Below, in pieces: positions 18,001 to 24,953 of a stretch of 51,939 bases of DNA. Source of the stretch: Intestinimonas sp052065695 (GTDB taxonomy: Bacteria; Bacillota; Clostridia; Oscillospirales; Oscillospiraceae). The notes beneath the pieces were generated by a model. That model did not search any database, was not told where the DNA came from, and was given only the letters and a program-made list of their open reading frames with translations. The number at the start of each line of letters is the position of its first letter. The stretch's first letter is position 1. A program made the position numbers and the translations under genes. The stretch lies in contig NZ_JBQHTM010000023.1 in assembly GCF_052065695.1 (NCBI RefSeq), positions 1 through 51,939 of the forward strand, written 5' to 3'.

Positions 18001-18832
18001 CAGCTATGTCTCCGAGGGTGACGACATCCTCTACGGCTACGGCGCCGGCTACTTCGCCGCCATCCCCGAGGGCGCTCAGGTGCTGGTGCAGCTGGACGGC
18101 TCCAAGGAGCTCATGGAGGGCTTCCTCCCCTCCAACGGCGAGCACTACGCCGACTTCCTGGATAACTCCATCCAGGCCATCTCCTATGAGGGCGCCGGTC
18201 TGGACGTGGTCCTCTTCGCCAACACCCTCACCAACAAGGTCCACCAGCGTGACGAGTTCAACTTCGTCTCCAACGCCGCCTTCGTGAGTGTCATGGACGG
18301 CGAGGCCACCGCTCCCACCGAGACCACCGGCTTCACCGACGTGGCCGCCGACGCCTGGTACGCCGACGCCGTGGCCTCCGTCACCGAGATGGGCCTCATG
18401 AACGGCACCAGCGCCACCACCTTCGCCCCCGCCATGGACACCAGCCGCGGCATGCTGGTCACCATCCTGGCCCGCTGCGCCGGCACTGACACCACCGCCA
18501 GCGACGTCTGGTATGCCGACGGCCAGGCCTGGGCCGTGGAAAATGGCGTGTCCGACGGCACCAACATGGAGGGCACCCTGACCCGCGAGCAGCTGGTCAC
18601 CATGCTGTGGCGCTACGCCGGCAGCCCCGCCGCCGAAGGCGACCTGGCCGCCTACCCCGACGGCGCTTCTGTGAGCAGCTGGGCCGCCGACGCCGTGGCC
18701 TGGGCTGTGGAGAGCGGCCTGCTCACCGGCAGCGACACCGGCGCCCTGAATCCCCAGGGCAACGCCTCCCGCGCCGAGCTGGCCACCCTGATGGTCCGCG
18801 CCAGCGCCCTGCTCACCGCCGCCGCGGAGTAA
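15086..18832 (+). CDS. Secreted M14 zinc carboxypeptidase with C-terminal SLH domains
   Basis: A 1248-residue exported protein. The N-terminus is a signal peptide (basic MKK, hydrophobic core, ASA/AES cleavage region). The peptidase M14 domain has zinc ligands H293 and E296 (VHANE) and H461 (EFHG), the arginine-containing DLNRDN segment (429-434) and the general base E561 (YTVEVPAYD). A 400-residue middle part has no clear family. Three SLH repeats (about 1083-1245) should bind secondary cell-wall polymer and hold it on the surface. Codon choice is extreme (nearly always GCC, GAC, CTG, AAG), unlike most neighbours, which suggests high expression. ATG 15086 follows AAAGGA; other in-frame ATGs at 15092 and 15098 are possible. 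The gene is monocistronic. Confidence 0.88.
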   Translation: MVMSMKKQLSLGRLLSLVTALALLLSLCVFPASAAESTAAPAASFENTAGDNGENMISLTNKRTFKASIPVDMTLEEAQAAAETVVWSLDRDETQTYVDETLYPNQSQGGALDTWMCKDGETPFFSDIVTAAETVDDQVCLTVTFSNTGYFGEDLSAPHVNGGYYLDVCGWFDLTATGADGTVLGSVEGIKVTPYDSFHTMAELYSQIDEIVDYAADNTDLYVERFSMGSSQGDNGMESLDMPYLIVAKDKSVLDKWQSIKAEAESDPSGLIEKIENGTLGDYQVPVLYSNVHANEVAAADGVLTFAWMLVETAASETGTVDYDKLTGFTAEGEAELAAQMGPVGKEGSVAVPDLVADTATYLGYIKGQNADGTTATNSTVVDLEKYYTIETETVDVDELLNDVFFIIVPEENVEGRTYVTRTSSGGFDLNRDNSFQTQAETQNMTRLIAEWNPVSFTEFHGRVSAFQCEPCDPPHEPNFEYDLLAEHLMAGGEALGIAAVANNDGHNSYVIPQRDYLTYTGEKTADGENQTQWLDPWDDMSTSYTPQYAMLHGTVSYTVEVPAYDEFMVQGVAYGQLGQSNYIAANKESYLLAQTKIFERGVTNANSDAYDLVGQWFCDQYDVEGAESDLFRPEYDGEGQNGNFYPECYIIPMDGANQSNLQDAADMMVYLARNGVKVNLTEKAFTYDGVEYPAGTLIVSMYQAKRSVANGVLYDGTVITEWPVLYSEGITAFDKTRGFDMVVCAEPAAYETIAAACGDAMDYEDTLAYVAALTSSFTGVENAQVVLMNSSEDSTAAVNALLKAGKAVSLITEGEYKGSFLCSYADWQSVADDYLISGIGVEEAPAAQALTKAPVVYISGKPADNDTGFVKTTLVSGAYAYNYDRQAMEMLGFTVTDDASKADIIIGAAALDDQALAAVKSGTPYIGYGSSAVSSATDLFADGALVRETVSDNAMDALAYVTYPTDSLITASYVSEGDDILYGYGAGYFAAIPEGAQVLVQLDGSKELMEGFLPSNGEHYADFLDNSIQAISYEGAGLDVVLFANTLTNKVHQRDEFNFVSNAAFVSVMDGEATAPTETTGFTDVAADAWYADAVASVTEMGLMNGTSATTFAPAMDTSRGMLVTILARCAGTDTTASDVWYADGQAWAVENGVSDGTNMEGTLTREQLVTMLWRYAGSPAAEGDLAAYPDGASVSSWAADAVAWAVESGLLTGSDTGALNPQGNASRAELATLMVRASALLTAAAE

Positions 18833-18851
18833 TACCGTCTCTTATCCTGGA

Positions 18852-18888
18852 AAAAGGCCCGGGACAGCAGCGCTGTCCCGGGCCTTTT
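18852..18888 (+). terminator. Terminator of the SLH carboxypeptidase gene
   Basis: Perfect 17-bp stem (18852-18868 / 18872-18888) with AGC loop, flanked by A- and T-runs. Confidence 0.9.
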
Positions 18889-18905
18889 CGCTCCGCCCGG
18901 CGGCC

Positions 18906-18934
18906 TTGACACCCCCAATGGCATTGACTACAAT
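18906..18934 (+). promoter_or_regulatory. Sigma-A promoter of the amidase gene
   Basis: TTGACA (18906-18911), 17-base spacer, TACAAT (18929-18934). Confidence 0.8.
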
Positions 18935-19004
18935 GAGAGCAACCAAAGAGACCGTCCCGCCGGGCAGCGGCGGGGGCGGATACAGACAAGGAGGTTTTTC
19001 GCGT

Positions 19005-19901
19005 ATGGAGATCCGCAGTAAAACCGTCATCTATGCCATGTCCCCGGACAATCCCCCCGCCGCCCGGGCGGAGAGCGGGGCCACGGTGTGCTTTGAGACC
19101 ATCGACTGCTTCGGCGGGCAGATCACCAGCCTGGAGCGGCGGCTGGGCGGCTTGGACTGGGACAACATCAACCCGGCCACGGGGCCCCTCTATGTGGAGG
19201 GGGCACAGCCCGGCGACGTATTAAAGGTGGAGATCCTGGACATCGCCCTGGCCGACCACGGGGTCATGACCGACGCCCCCAACGAGGGGGTCATCGGGGC
19301 CGCCCTCACCGAGGAATCCACCAAGCTCATCCCCGTCCGGGACGGCCGGGTGGTCTTTAACGACAAGCTCTCCTTCCCCGTCCGGCCCATGATCGGCGTC
19401 ATCGGCACCGCTCCGGCGGCGGGGGCCGTCCCCACGGGCACCCCCGGCTCCCACGGCGGGAACATGGACTGCAAGCGCATCGGCTCCGGGGCTACGCTCT
19501 ACCTGCCGGTGGCGGTGGAGGGGGCCCTGCTGGCCATGGGGGACCTCCACGCCGTCATGGGGGACGGCGAGGTGGTGGTGTGCGGCGTGGAGATCGCCGG
19601 GCGGGTCACCGTTCGGGTGACGGTGCTCCACGACTGCCCCCTGCCCACCCCCTTCCTCACCACGGAGGGGGCCTTCATGACCATCTCCTCCGCGGACACC
19701 CTGGAGACCGCTGCCTCCGACGCCACCCTGCGCATGCGGGAGGTCCTCATCCATCAGGTGGGCATGGAGGAGCACGAGGCCGGCATGCTGCTGAGCGTGG
19801 CGGGGGACGTACGGATCTGCCAGATGGTGGACCCCCAGGTGACCTGCCGCATGGAGGTGCCCCTGGGCGTGGCCGCGGCCTACGGCTATACCTTCCCCTG
19901 A
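19005..19901 (+). CDS. Acetamidase/formamidase family protein
   Basis: A 298-residue FmdA/AmdA family metalloamidase. Typical segments are NINPATGPLYVEGAQPGDVL near 50-70, the GTPGSHGGNMDCK loop (about 143-155) and GDLHAVMGDGE (about 175-185), which carry the acidic, histidine and cysteine residues of the active site. The family hydrolyses short-chain amides, releasing ammonia. ATG 19005 follows AAGGAGG; the promoter lies 70 bases upstream, so the longer frame back to 18906 would start inside it. Single-gene unit ended by the terminator at 19907-19943. Confidence 0.87.
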   Translation: MEIRSKTVIYAMSPDNPPAARAESGATVCFETIDCFGGQITSLERRLGGLDWDNINPATGPLYVEGAQPGDVLKVEILDIALADHGVMTDAPNEGVIGAALTEESTKLIPVRDGRVVFNDKLSFPVRPMIGVIGTAPAAGAVPTGTPGSHGGNMDCKRIGSGATLYLPVAVEGALLAMGDLHAVMGDGEVVVCGVEIAGRVTVRVTVLHDCPLPTPFLTTEGAFMTISSADTLETAASDATLRMREVLIHQVGMEEHEAGMLLSVAGDVRICQMVDPQVTCRMEVPLGVAAAYGYTFP

Positions 19902-19906
19902 GACAA

Positions 19907-19943
19907 AAAACGGCCCGATCCCTCTATGGGATCGGGCCGTTTT
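19907..19943 (+). terminator. Terminator of the amidase gene
   Basis: Perfect 16-bp stem (19907-19922 / 19928-19943), TCTAT loop, TTTT end. Confidence 0.88.
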
Positions 19944-19959
19944 GGTATCGGAAGGAAAA

Positions 19960-19991
19960 AAGAAAGACACGACGTAAGTCGTGTCTTTCTT
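19960..19991 (-). terminator. Terminator of the Met-Glu-Val tRNA operon
   Basis: Perfect 14-bp stem AAGAAAGACACGAC / GTCGTGTCTTTCTT with GTAA loop, directly 3' of tRNA-Val on the minus strand. Confidence 0.85.
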
Positions 19992-19993
19992 CA

Positions 19994-20069
19994 TGGTGGA
20001 GACAACAGAACTCGAATCTGTGACCTCTCGCGTGTGAGGCGAGCGCTCTACCAGCTGAGCTATGCCTCC
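19994..20069 (-). tRNA. tRNA-Val (anticodon CAC)
   Basis: A 76-base cloverleaf with acceptor GGAGGCA / TGTCTCC, anticodon stem CTCGC/GCGAG with loop CTCACAC (anticodon CAC, codon GTG), T-loop TTCGAGT and encoded CCA. Last tRNA of the operon. Confidence 0.95.
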
Positions 20070-20082
20070 ATATGGGAGACGT

Positions 20083-20157
20083 TGGTGACGCGTACGGGAA
20101 TCGAACCCGTGTTACCGCCGTGAAAGGGCGGTGTCTTAGCCGCTTGACCAACGCGCC
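20083..20157 (-). tRNA. tRNA-Glu (anticodon TTC)
   Basis: A 75-base cloverleaf with acceptor GGCGCGT, anticodon stem CCGCC/GGCGG with loop CTTTCAC (anticodon TTC, codons GAA/GAG) and encoded CCA. Middle gene of the operon. Confidence 0.95.
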
Positions 20158-20179
20158 ATGCGGTGCAGCATACGCTGCA

Positions 20180-20256
20180 TGGTAGCGGCACCTGGATTTG
20201 AACCGGGGACAACTCGGGTATGAACCGAGTGCTCTAGCCAACTGAGCTATGCCGCC
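20180..20256 (-). tRNA. tRNA-Met, elongator (anticodon CAT)
   Basis: A 77-base cloverleaf with acceptor GGCGGCA, anticodon stem CTCGG/CCGAG with loop TTCATAC and encoded CCA. The anticodon stem lacks the three G-C pairs of initiator tRNA, so it is the elongator form. First gene of the operon. Confidence 0.93.
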
Positions 20257-20286
20257 ATATCAGCCCTCACGAACAGGGCAAGAGAT

Positions 20287-20315
20287 AGTATACCCGATGT
20301 CACGCCGGTTGTCAA
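20287..20315 (-). promoter_or_regulatory. Sigma-A promoter of the tRNA operon
   Basis: On the minus strand TTGACA (20310-20315), 17-base spacer, TATACT (20287-20292), with transcription starting about 20 bases before tRNA-Met. Confidence 0.85.
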
Positions 20316-20364
20316 CTGAAATATCAAATTTTTCTCAAAAATTTTCTTTGCTGTTGTGGGGCAG

Positions 20365-21060
<696 letters not shown>

Positions 21061-21163
21061 GCCGCTCCCCTCCTCACGGTCCGTTTGGCTATGATTATAG
21101 CCGCTTGGGGCGGGAAAAGTCAACGGCCGGGGGAAAACGTAAGAAAAACATCACAAAACCGGC

Positions 21164-21415
21164 TCAGAACAGCCAGCCCAGCAGCCAGCTGGCGGCAAAG
21201 GCGCCCACGGCGGGGAGCAGGTTCTCCGGCTGGAAGGGGCGGTCCAGCAGGCCCTTCACCAGCAGCACGATGCCGGCCAGCCGCAGCAGCCAGGGCAGCA
21301 GGCCGAAGAGAATGGCCAGGGGCAGGCCGATGAGGGTGAGGACCAGGGCGGCCACCACGCTGATGGCGGCCACGCCGGCCAGGCAGACCAGCGTCAGGGC
21401 AAACAGAGTGAACAT
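21164..21415 (-). CDS. Small hydrophobic membrane protein, unknown function
   Basis: An 83-residue protein that is almost entirely hydrophobic, with two long or three short membrane segments (about 2-25, 27-50 and 66-83) and a short polar stretch RPFQPENL. The start is ATG 21415, because GGAGG sits six bases before it; an ATG six bases further upstream is too close to that site. I do not recognise the family. It resembles neither BofA nor a known holin closely. It precedes the orphan response regulator by 103 bases and may share its transcript. Confidence 0.6.
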   Translation of the reverse strand: MFTLFALTLVCLAGVAAISVVAALVLTLIGLPLAILFGLLPWLLRLAGIVLLVKGLLDRPFQPENLLPAVGAFAASWLLGWLF

Positions 21416-21528
21416 GTGCATCCTCCTTTCCTGTCTGTATCCCAAGGATACCACGCTATTTTAAAAGAAAAGGGCAAGGAAAGATAAAAATTTGGTTAAA
21501 AAGGGGTGGAAAAAACTGCCGCCCTCCC

Positions 21529-21557
21529 GTCTGGACCGGGGCGGCGGTGGGCACAAT
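21529..21557 (+). promoter_or_regulatory. Candidate sigma-F promoter of spoIIR
   Basis: GGGCACAAT (21549-21557) matches the sigma-F -10 form GGnnAnAnT at every fixed base; 15 bases upstream GTCTG is a partial match to GTATA. In Bacillus spoIIR is transcribed by sigma-F, so the site is where one is expected. Confidence 0.45.
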
Positions 21558-21588
21558 AGAGGCAGCTGAGACAAGGGAGGGCCCGGAT

Positions 21589-22239
21589 ATGGAGCTTGTA
21601 CGGAAAAAGGTTTGGAAGGACAATGGGCGGCGGCTGCGCCGCTGGGAGGCGGCGCTGATGGCGGGGCTGGCCATCGCCCTGCTGGCAGGGCTGTGGCTGG
21701 ACCGGGAGCAGGCCGCCCTGGCCGAGCAGGTGGTGCGGCTCCACGTCATCGCCAACTCGGACTCCGTCGCCGACCAGGCGTTAAAGCTCCAGGTCCGGGA
21801 CCGGGTGCTGGAGGCGGCGGCAGAGGCCTGCGCCGGGGCCCGGAGCGCTGAAGAGGCGGTGGACCTCCTCCGCCGGGCCTTGCCCGAGCTGGAGACGGCG
21901 GCGGAGGAGGCGGTGGCGGCCGCAGGGGCGGACTGCCCGGTCTCCGCCTCCCTGGAGGACGATGTGTGGTTCCCCACCAAGACCTATGACGGCTTTGCCC
22001 TCCCTCAGGGCCAGTACACCGCCCTGCGGGTAGTGCTGGGCGAGGGGGCCGGGCGGAACTGGTGGTGCGTGGTCTTTCCGCCCCTGTGCCAGAGCTCCGC
22101 CACCGAGGCCCAGCCCGTCCTGGCCGCTCTGGGCCAGGAGGAGGCCGCCCTCCTTACCGGGGAGAACGAGGGCTATGTCATCAAATTCAAGGCCATGGAG
22201 CTGTGGGAAGGCTTCTGCCGCTGGGCAGAGGGGGACTGA
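21589..22239 (+). CDS. spoIIR: Stage II sporulation protein R
   Basis: A 216-residue protein with an N-terminal membrane/signal segment (about 17-34) and the SpoIIR hallmarks LHVIANSDSVADQALKLQVR (about 49-68) and FPTKTYDGFALPQGQYTALR near 140-160. SpoIIR is made in the forespore, exported to the intermembrane space and triggers processing of pro-sigma-E in the mother cell through SpoIIGA. ATG 21589 follows GGGAGG. Its stop codon is one base from the stop of the convergent gerQ-like gene, so no separate terminator fits between them. Confidence 0.93.
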   Translation: MELVRKKVWKDNGRRLRRWEAALMAGLAIALLAGLWLDREQAALAEQVVRLHVIANSDSVADQALKLQVRDRVLEAAAEACAGARSAEEAVDLLRRALPELETAAEEAVAAAGADCPVSASLEDDVWFPTKTYDGFALPQGQYTALRVVLGEGAGRNWWCVVFPPLCQSSATEAQPVLAALGQEEAALLTGENEGYVIKFKAMELWEGFCRWAEGD

Positions 22240-22240
22240 G

Positions 22241-22684
22241 TCAGCCCCCCCGGCCCGGGTTCCAGGAGATGTTGCCGGTGCCCAGGCCGTAATTGCCGGC
22301 GGGCACCTCCCCCACCCCGGGGATGGTCACCGTGGGCACCGTGGAGGTCCCCGGCTGGCCGGGCCGCTGTCCGGGCAGGTAGAAGGTGATGAACTTGAGG
22401 GAGAAGATGTCGCAGACCATGAAGGTCTGGGTGGTCTCCTCGTAGAGGGTGAGGTAGCTCCGGCCCACGGAGTAGAGGATCCCCTCCTTTTTAATCATGG
22501 CCTGGAGCCCCACCAGGAACTCGCAGGAGACATAGGCCCCCAGGTTGTCGGACAAAATCTGCTGGAGGGAGCCCCGCATGGTGTCGGTATTGAAGTTCTC
22601 CTCCGGCGGGGTCACCAGTCCCCCGGAGCCCTGGGCCTGGTCCATGGCGATGCTGCGGACGGCGTTGGGATAAAATTGACTCAT
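22241..22684 (-). CDS. gerQ: GerQ-like spore coat protein
   Basis: A 147-residue protein. The central part (about 35-105) matches the GerQ domain in layout: MRGSLQQILSDNLGAYVSCE, then a hydrophobic strand pattern ending in SLKFITFYLPGQ. A glycine- and proline-rich tail follows. GerQ is a coat protein needed in Bacillus for placing the cortex hydrolase CwlJ; here the gene lies 13 bases downstream of a CwlJ/SleB-type gene, which strongly supports the call. ATG 22684 follows GGAGGAG. Convergent with spoIIR with a single base between stops. Confidence 0.75.
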   Translation of the reverse strand: MSQFYPNAVRSIAMDQAQGSGGLVTPPEENFNTDTMRGSLQQILSDNLGAYVSCEFLVGLQAMIKKEGILYSVGRSYLTLYEETTQTFMVCDIFSLKFITFYLPGQRPGQPGTSTVPTVTIPGVGEVPAGNYGLGTGNISWNPGRGG

Positions 22685-22697
22685 AGCGCTCCTCCTT

Positions 22698-23129
22698 CTA
22701 GGTGTCGGCGTAGGCGGGGGTGGGGTTGTAGAAGCAGTGGTTGCCGATGCGCACCACGAATTCCCCCACCCTGGAGGGGAAGTTCTGCCGGCAGGTGGGG
22801 CTGAAGGGGTTGAAGTACCACAGGGCAAAGCCCAGGTTGGTCAGCCGGTTCCCCGCGATGGCCCACTCGGCGATCTCGTAGTGGATGGGCTCCACGGACA
22901 TGTTGTAGATGTTCTGGGCGTTGTACCGGCCGCCGATGGACTCCCGGGCGCAGTCGAACTGCCCCGGCTGGTAGATCACCGCCCGGATGGTGGGCTCCAG
23001 CCGGCCGTACTCCCCATAGTCCACCTGGACCCGGTTCATCACCACGCAGGCCACCCCCTTCATGCCCTGCTCCCCCTCGCCCCCGGCCTCACACTGGATG
23101 ATGCGGGCCAAAAGCTCCAGATCTGTCAT
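22698..23129 (-). CDS. cwlJ: Cell wall hydrolase, SleB/CwlJ family (spore cortex lytic enzyme)
   Basis: A 143-residue hydrolase_2 domain with no signal peptide and no peptidoglycan-binding domain, as in CwlJ rather than SleB. Typical family features are the catalytic glutamate E14 in IIQCEAGGEGEQG and the conserved ACVVMNRV, PGQFDC and ALWYFNP stretches. CwlJ degrades cortex peptidoglycan during germination and responds to Ca-dipicolinate. ATG 23129 follows GGGAGG. The unit order is membrane protein (23151-23528), cwlJ, gerQ; all three genes are tightly spaced and probably expressed in the mother cell. Confidence 0.85.
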   Translation of the reverse strand: MTDLELLARIIQCEAGGEGEQGMKGVACVVMNRVQVDYGEYGRLEPTIRAVIYQPGQFDCARESIGGRYNAQNIYNMSVEPIHYEIAEWAIAGNRLTNLGFALWYFNPFSPTCRQNFPSRVGEFVVRIGNHCFYNPTPAYADT

Positions 23130-23150
23130 GGTATCCCTCCCGATGCGGTG

Positions 23151-23528
23151 TCAGGCGGCGGTCTGCCCCTTCTGGTCCAGGAACCGCAGCAGGGCCGCCA
23201 GCAGCACCAGCACCGAGGCCGTCAGATTGGTCCGGGCGGAGGACGCCGCCGCGGGGTCGCCCCTGGTCTGGTCCACCGCCCGGAGGGCCAGGCAGAGGAA
23301 ATACCCCAGTGCCCCGATGAGGACCGCCCCAGAGAGCAGCCGGACCCGCCGGACCCGCGCCTGGGCATCCTGCGCCCCGGCCTCGTCTCCGGCCAGGGCC
23401 AGGCACACCCCATCCCGCTGGAGGGCCGTGGCCTTGTAGGAGAGCAGCACCGACCCGATCACCGCCAGTATGTAGCCCAGGGAGTCGTCCAGCGTCCGCG
23501 CCTCCCCCGCCAGGATGTCTTCCTCCAT
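23151..23528 (-). CDS. Membrane protein upstream of cwlJ, unknown function
   Basis: A 125-residue protein with three predicted membrane segments (about 15-30, 65-85 and 103-117) and an acidic N-terminus (MEEDILAGEARTLDD). No family is recognised. It ends 21 bases before cwlJ and so is likely part of the same spore unit. The start is uncertain: ATG 23528 has only AAGGA about 12 bases upstream, and an in-frame GTG at 23603 is possible. Confidence 0.55.
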   Translation of the reverse strand: MEEDILAGEARTLDDSLGYILAVIGSVLLSYKATALQRDGVCLALAGDEAGAQDAQARVRRVRLLSGAVLIGALGYFLCLALRAVDQTRGDPAAASSARTNLTASVLVLLAALLRFLDQKGQTAA

Positions 23529-23641
23529 CTCCCGGTCACCGTCCTTCTCCCTGTGCTGCCCCCATTCTATACGGGAAGGGGGATGTTGGTGCATGTTCGC
23601 CACAGAAGAGGGTGCGTTTTGGGGCTGCCCCGCCCGGCATC

Positions 23642-23700
23642 AAAAAGGGACCTCCCCCGCTCCACGGTGAGCGCCGTGAAGAGAAGGAGGACCCCTTTTT
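23642..23700 (-). terminator. Terminator of the 40-residue gene
   Basis: On the minus strand AAAAAGGGG...CCTCC pairs imperfectly with GGAGG...CCCTTTTT around an inner hairpin CACGG/CCGTG. It lies just past the stop at 23708. Confidence 0.65.
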
Positions 23701-23707
23701 GCCGTTT

Positions 23708-23830
23708 TTACGCTGCGGAGGATTCCAGCTCCCGTTCGGCCTCCCACTCGCTGTCCGCCGAAAAGAGGAACCGCCCGGCCCCGTCATAGACTTCGATGTG
23801 TCCTCTCACCCAACGCATGCTGTATTCCAT
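23708..23830 (-). CDS. Small protein of 40 residues, unknown
   Basis: ATG 23830 is preceded by AAGGAG at nine bases and the frame ends at TAA 23708-23710, directly before a terminator. The product begins MEYSMRWVRGHIEVYDGAGR and ends in an acidic helix rich in E, A and S. The W-V-R-G-H-I-E-V-Y-D pattern looks like a real folded beta segment rather than noise, and codon use fits the host. It may bind nucleic acid or another protein; no function can be assigned. Confidence 0.6.
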   Translation of the reverse strand: MEYSMRWVRGHIEVYDGAGRFLFSADSEWEAERELESSAA

Positions 23831-23919
23831 CTTTCAGCGCTCCTTTCCGCTCCTTTGTTGTACCCCAAGGATAGCAAATATAAAGTACAATAAAACGGAC
23901 TTTTAGCGCGGACGGGCCG

Positions 23920-23972
23920 AAAAAAAGGACCGTCCCTCCCACGACCTTTTGGGTTCGGGAGAGGGGCGGTCT
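23920..23972 (-). terminator. Terminator of the YihY gene
   Basis: On the minus strand GACCGCCCCTCTCCC pairs with GGGAGGGACGGTC and is followed by C-T7 (23920-23927). Confidence 0.8.
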
Positions 23973-23973
23973 C

Positions 23974-24804
23974 TCAGTTTTTCCGGCGCTTGTACCAGAC
24001 GTAGTTAAAGACGTTGCCCAGGATGAAGATGTTGCCGCACAGGTAGAGCCACACCAGCAGGATGATGACGGAGGCCAGGGACCCGTAGACCAGGGAGTAC
24101 CGGGAGGAGAGGCCGATGAACCAGGAGAAAAGCATGGAGGCGGCCACCAGGGACACCGAGGCCAGGATGCCGCCGGTGAGAATGGGAGGCCGGGGGTGGC
24201 CTTTGGGGGCGGCCAGGCGGTAGGCCAGCAGCACGAAGAGGAGGACCAGGCAGAAGAGGATGAGGAAGCGCAGGGACTGCCAGTCCCCCACCACCCGGGC
24301 GATCCAGACGAAGCGGCCCTCCACCAGGTGGAGAAACCAGTTTCCGGTGAGGAGAACCACCATGGAGAGGTAGATGGTCACCAGGAAGAGGAGGGAGAAG
24401 AGGACGCTGGCCACGATCTGGCCCACCCCCCGGTAAGTGGGTCGCTCATAGATGTCGGCCATGATGTTCATGAGGGCCCGGAAGGCCGCCGAGGCCGAGA
24501 AGAGGACCATGGTGAGGCCGGCGAAGAACATGGTGTTGGACTGGTTGATGGAGATATACCGGATGTACTCCCCCAGGATGGGGAGGATCTCCTGGGGGAG
24601 GAAGCCGTCCGCCGCCTCCAGTACCAGGTTGACGTCCAGCCGCAGCAGACCCACAAAGGCGTTGATGCAGATGAGGACGGGGAAGAAGCTGAGGATGAGG
24701 AAATAGGCCAGCTCCGCCGCCGAGCGGGAGACCCGTCGGTCAAAGTACACCGTGACCATTTCCCGTATAAAACGCACCCCCGAGGAGTCCCACATCGCCC
24801 GCAT
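23974..24804 (-). CDS. YihY/virulence factor BrkB family membrane protein
   Basis: A 276-residue integral membrane protein with about six membrane segments, of the YihY (BrkB) family, once misnamed RNase BN. Family marks are RSAAELAYFLILSFFPVLI near the N-terminus, the ASAAFRALMN segment and the YGSLASVIILLVWLYL stretch near the C-terminus. The function of this family is unsettled. Two ATGs nine bases apart (24804 and 24795) could start it. It is a single gene, divergent from spoIIP. Confidence 0.85.
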   Translation of the reverse strand: MRAMWDSSGVRFIREMVTVYFDRRVSRSAAELAYFLILSFFPVLICINAFVGLLRLDVNLVLEAADGFLPQEILPILGEYIRYISINQSNTMFFAGLTMVLFSASAAFRALMNIMADIYERPTYRGVGQIVASVLFSLLFLVTIYLSMVVLLTGNWFLHLVEGRFVWIARVVGDWQSLRFLILFCLVLLFVLLAYRLAAPKGHPRPPILTGGILASVSLVAASMLFSWFIGLSSRYSLVYGSLASVIILLVWLYLCGNIFILGNVFNYVWYKRRKN

Positions 24805-24891
24805 AGCCCTACCTGCCTTTATCTGAAGTGTCCATCCAGTATATCACAGGGCGGGGAGAATCTCAAAGGATTTCCCGTCGTTTTTCGGGGG

Positions 24892-24920
24892 ACATAGCGG
24901 ATACCCAAGGCGCATAGACT
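24892..24920 (+). promoter_or_regulatory. Candidate sigma-E promoter of spoIIP
   Basis: CATAGACT (24913-24920) differs from the sigma-E -10 consensus CATACAnT at one fixed base, and ACATAG (24892-24897) is a fair -35 at about the right distance. spoIIP is sigma-E dependent in Bacillus. Confidence 0.35.
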
Positions 24921-24953
24921 CTCCAAGAAACGAAAGAAAGGACGGGGAGCGCC

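Noticed and set aside
15215..18244. A 1009-codon open frame on the minus strand opposite the SLH carboxypeptidase gene
   Set aside because: It is a mirror of extreme third-position GC in the real gene; composition is Val/Gly/His-rich with no domain, no ribosome site and no family resemblance.
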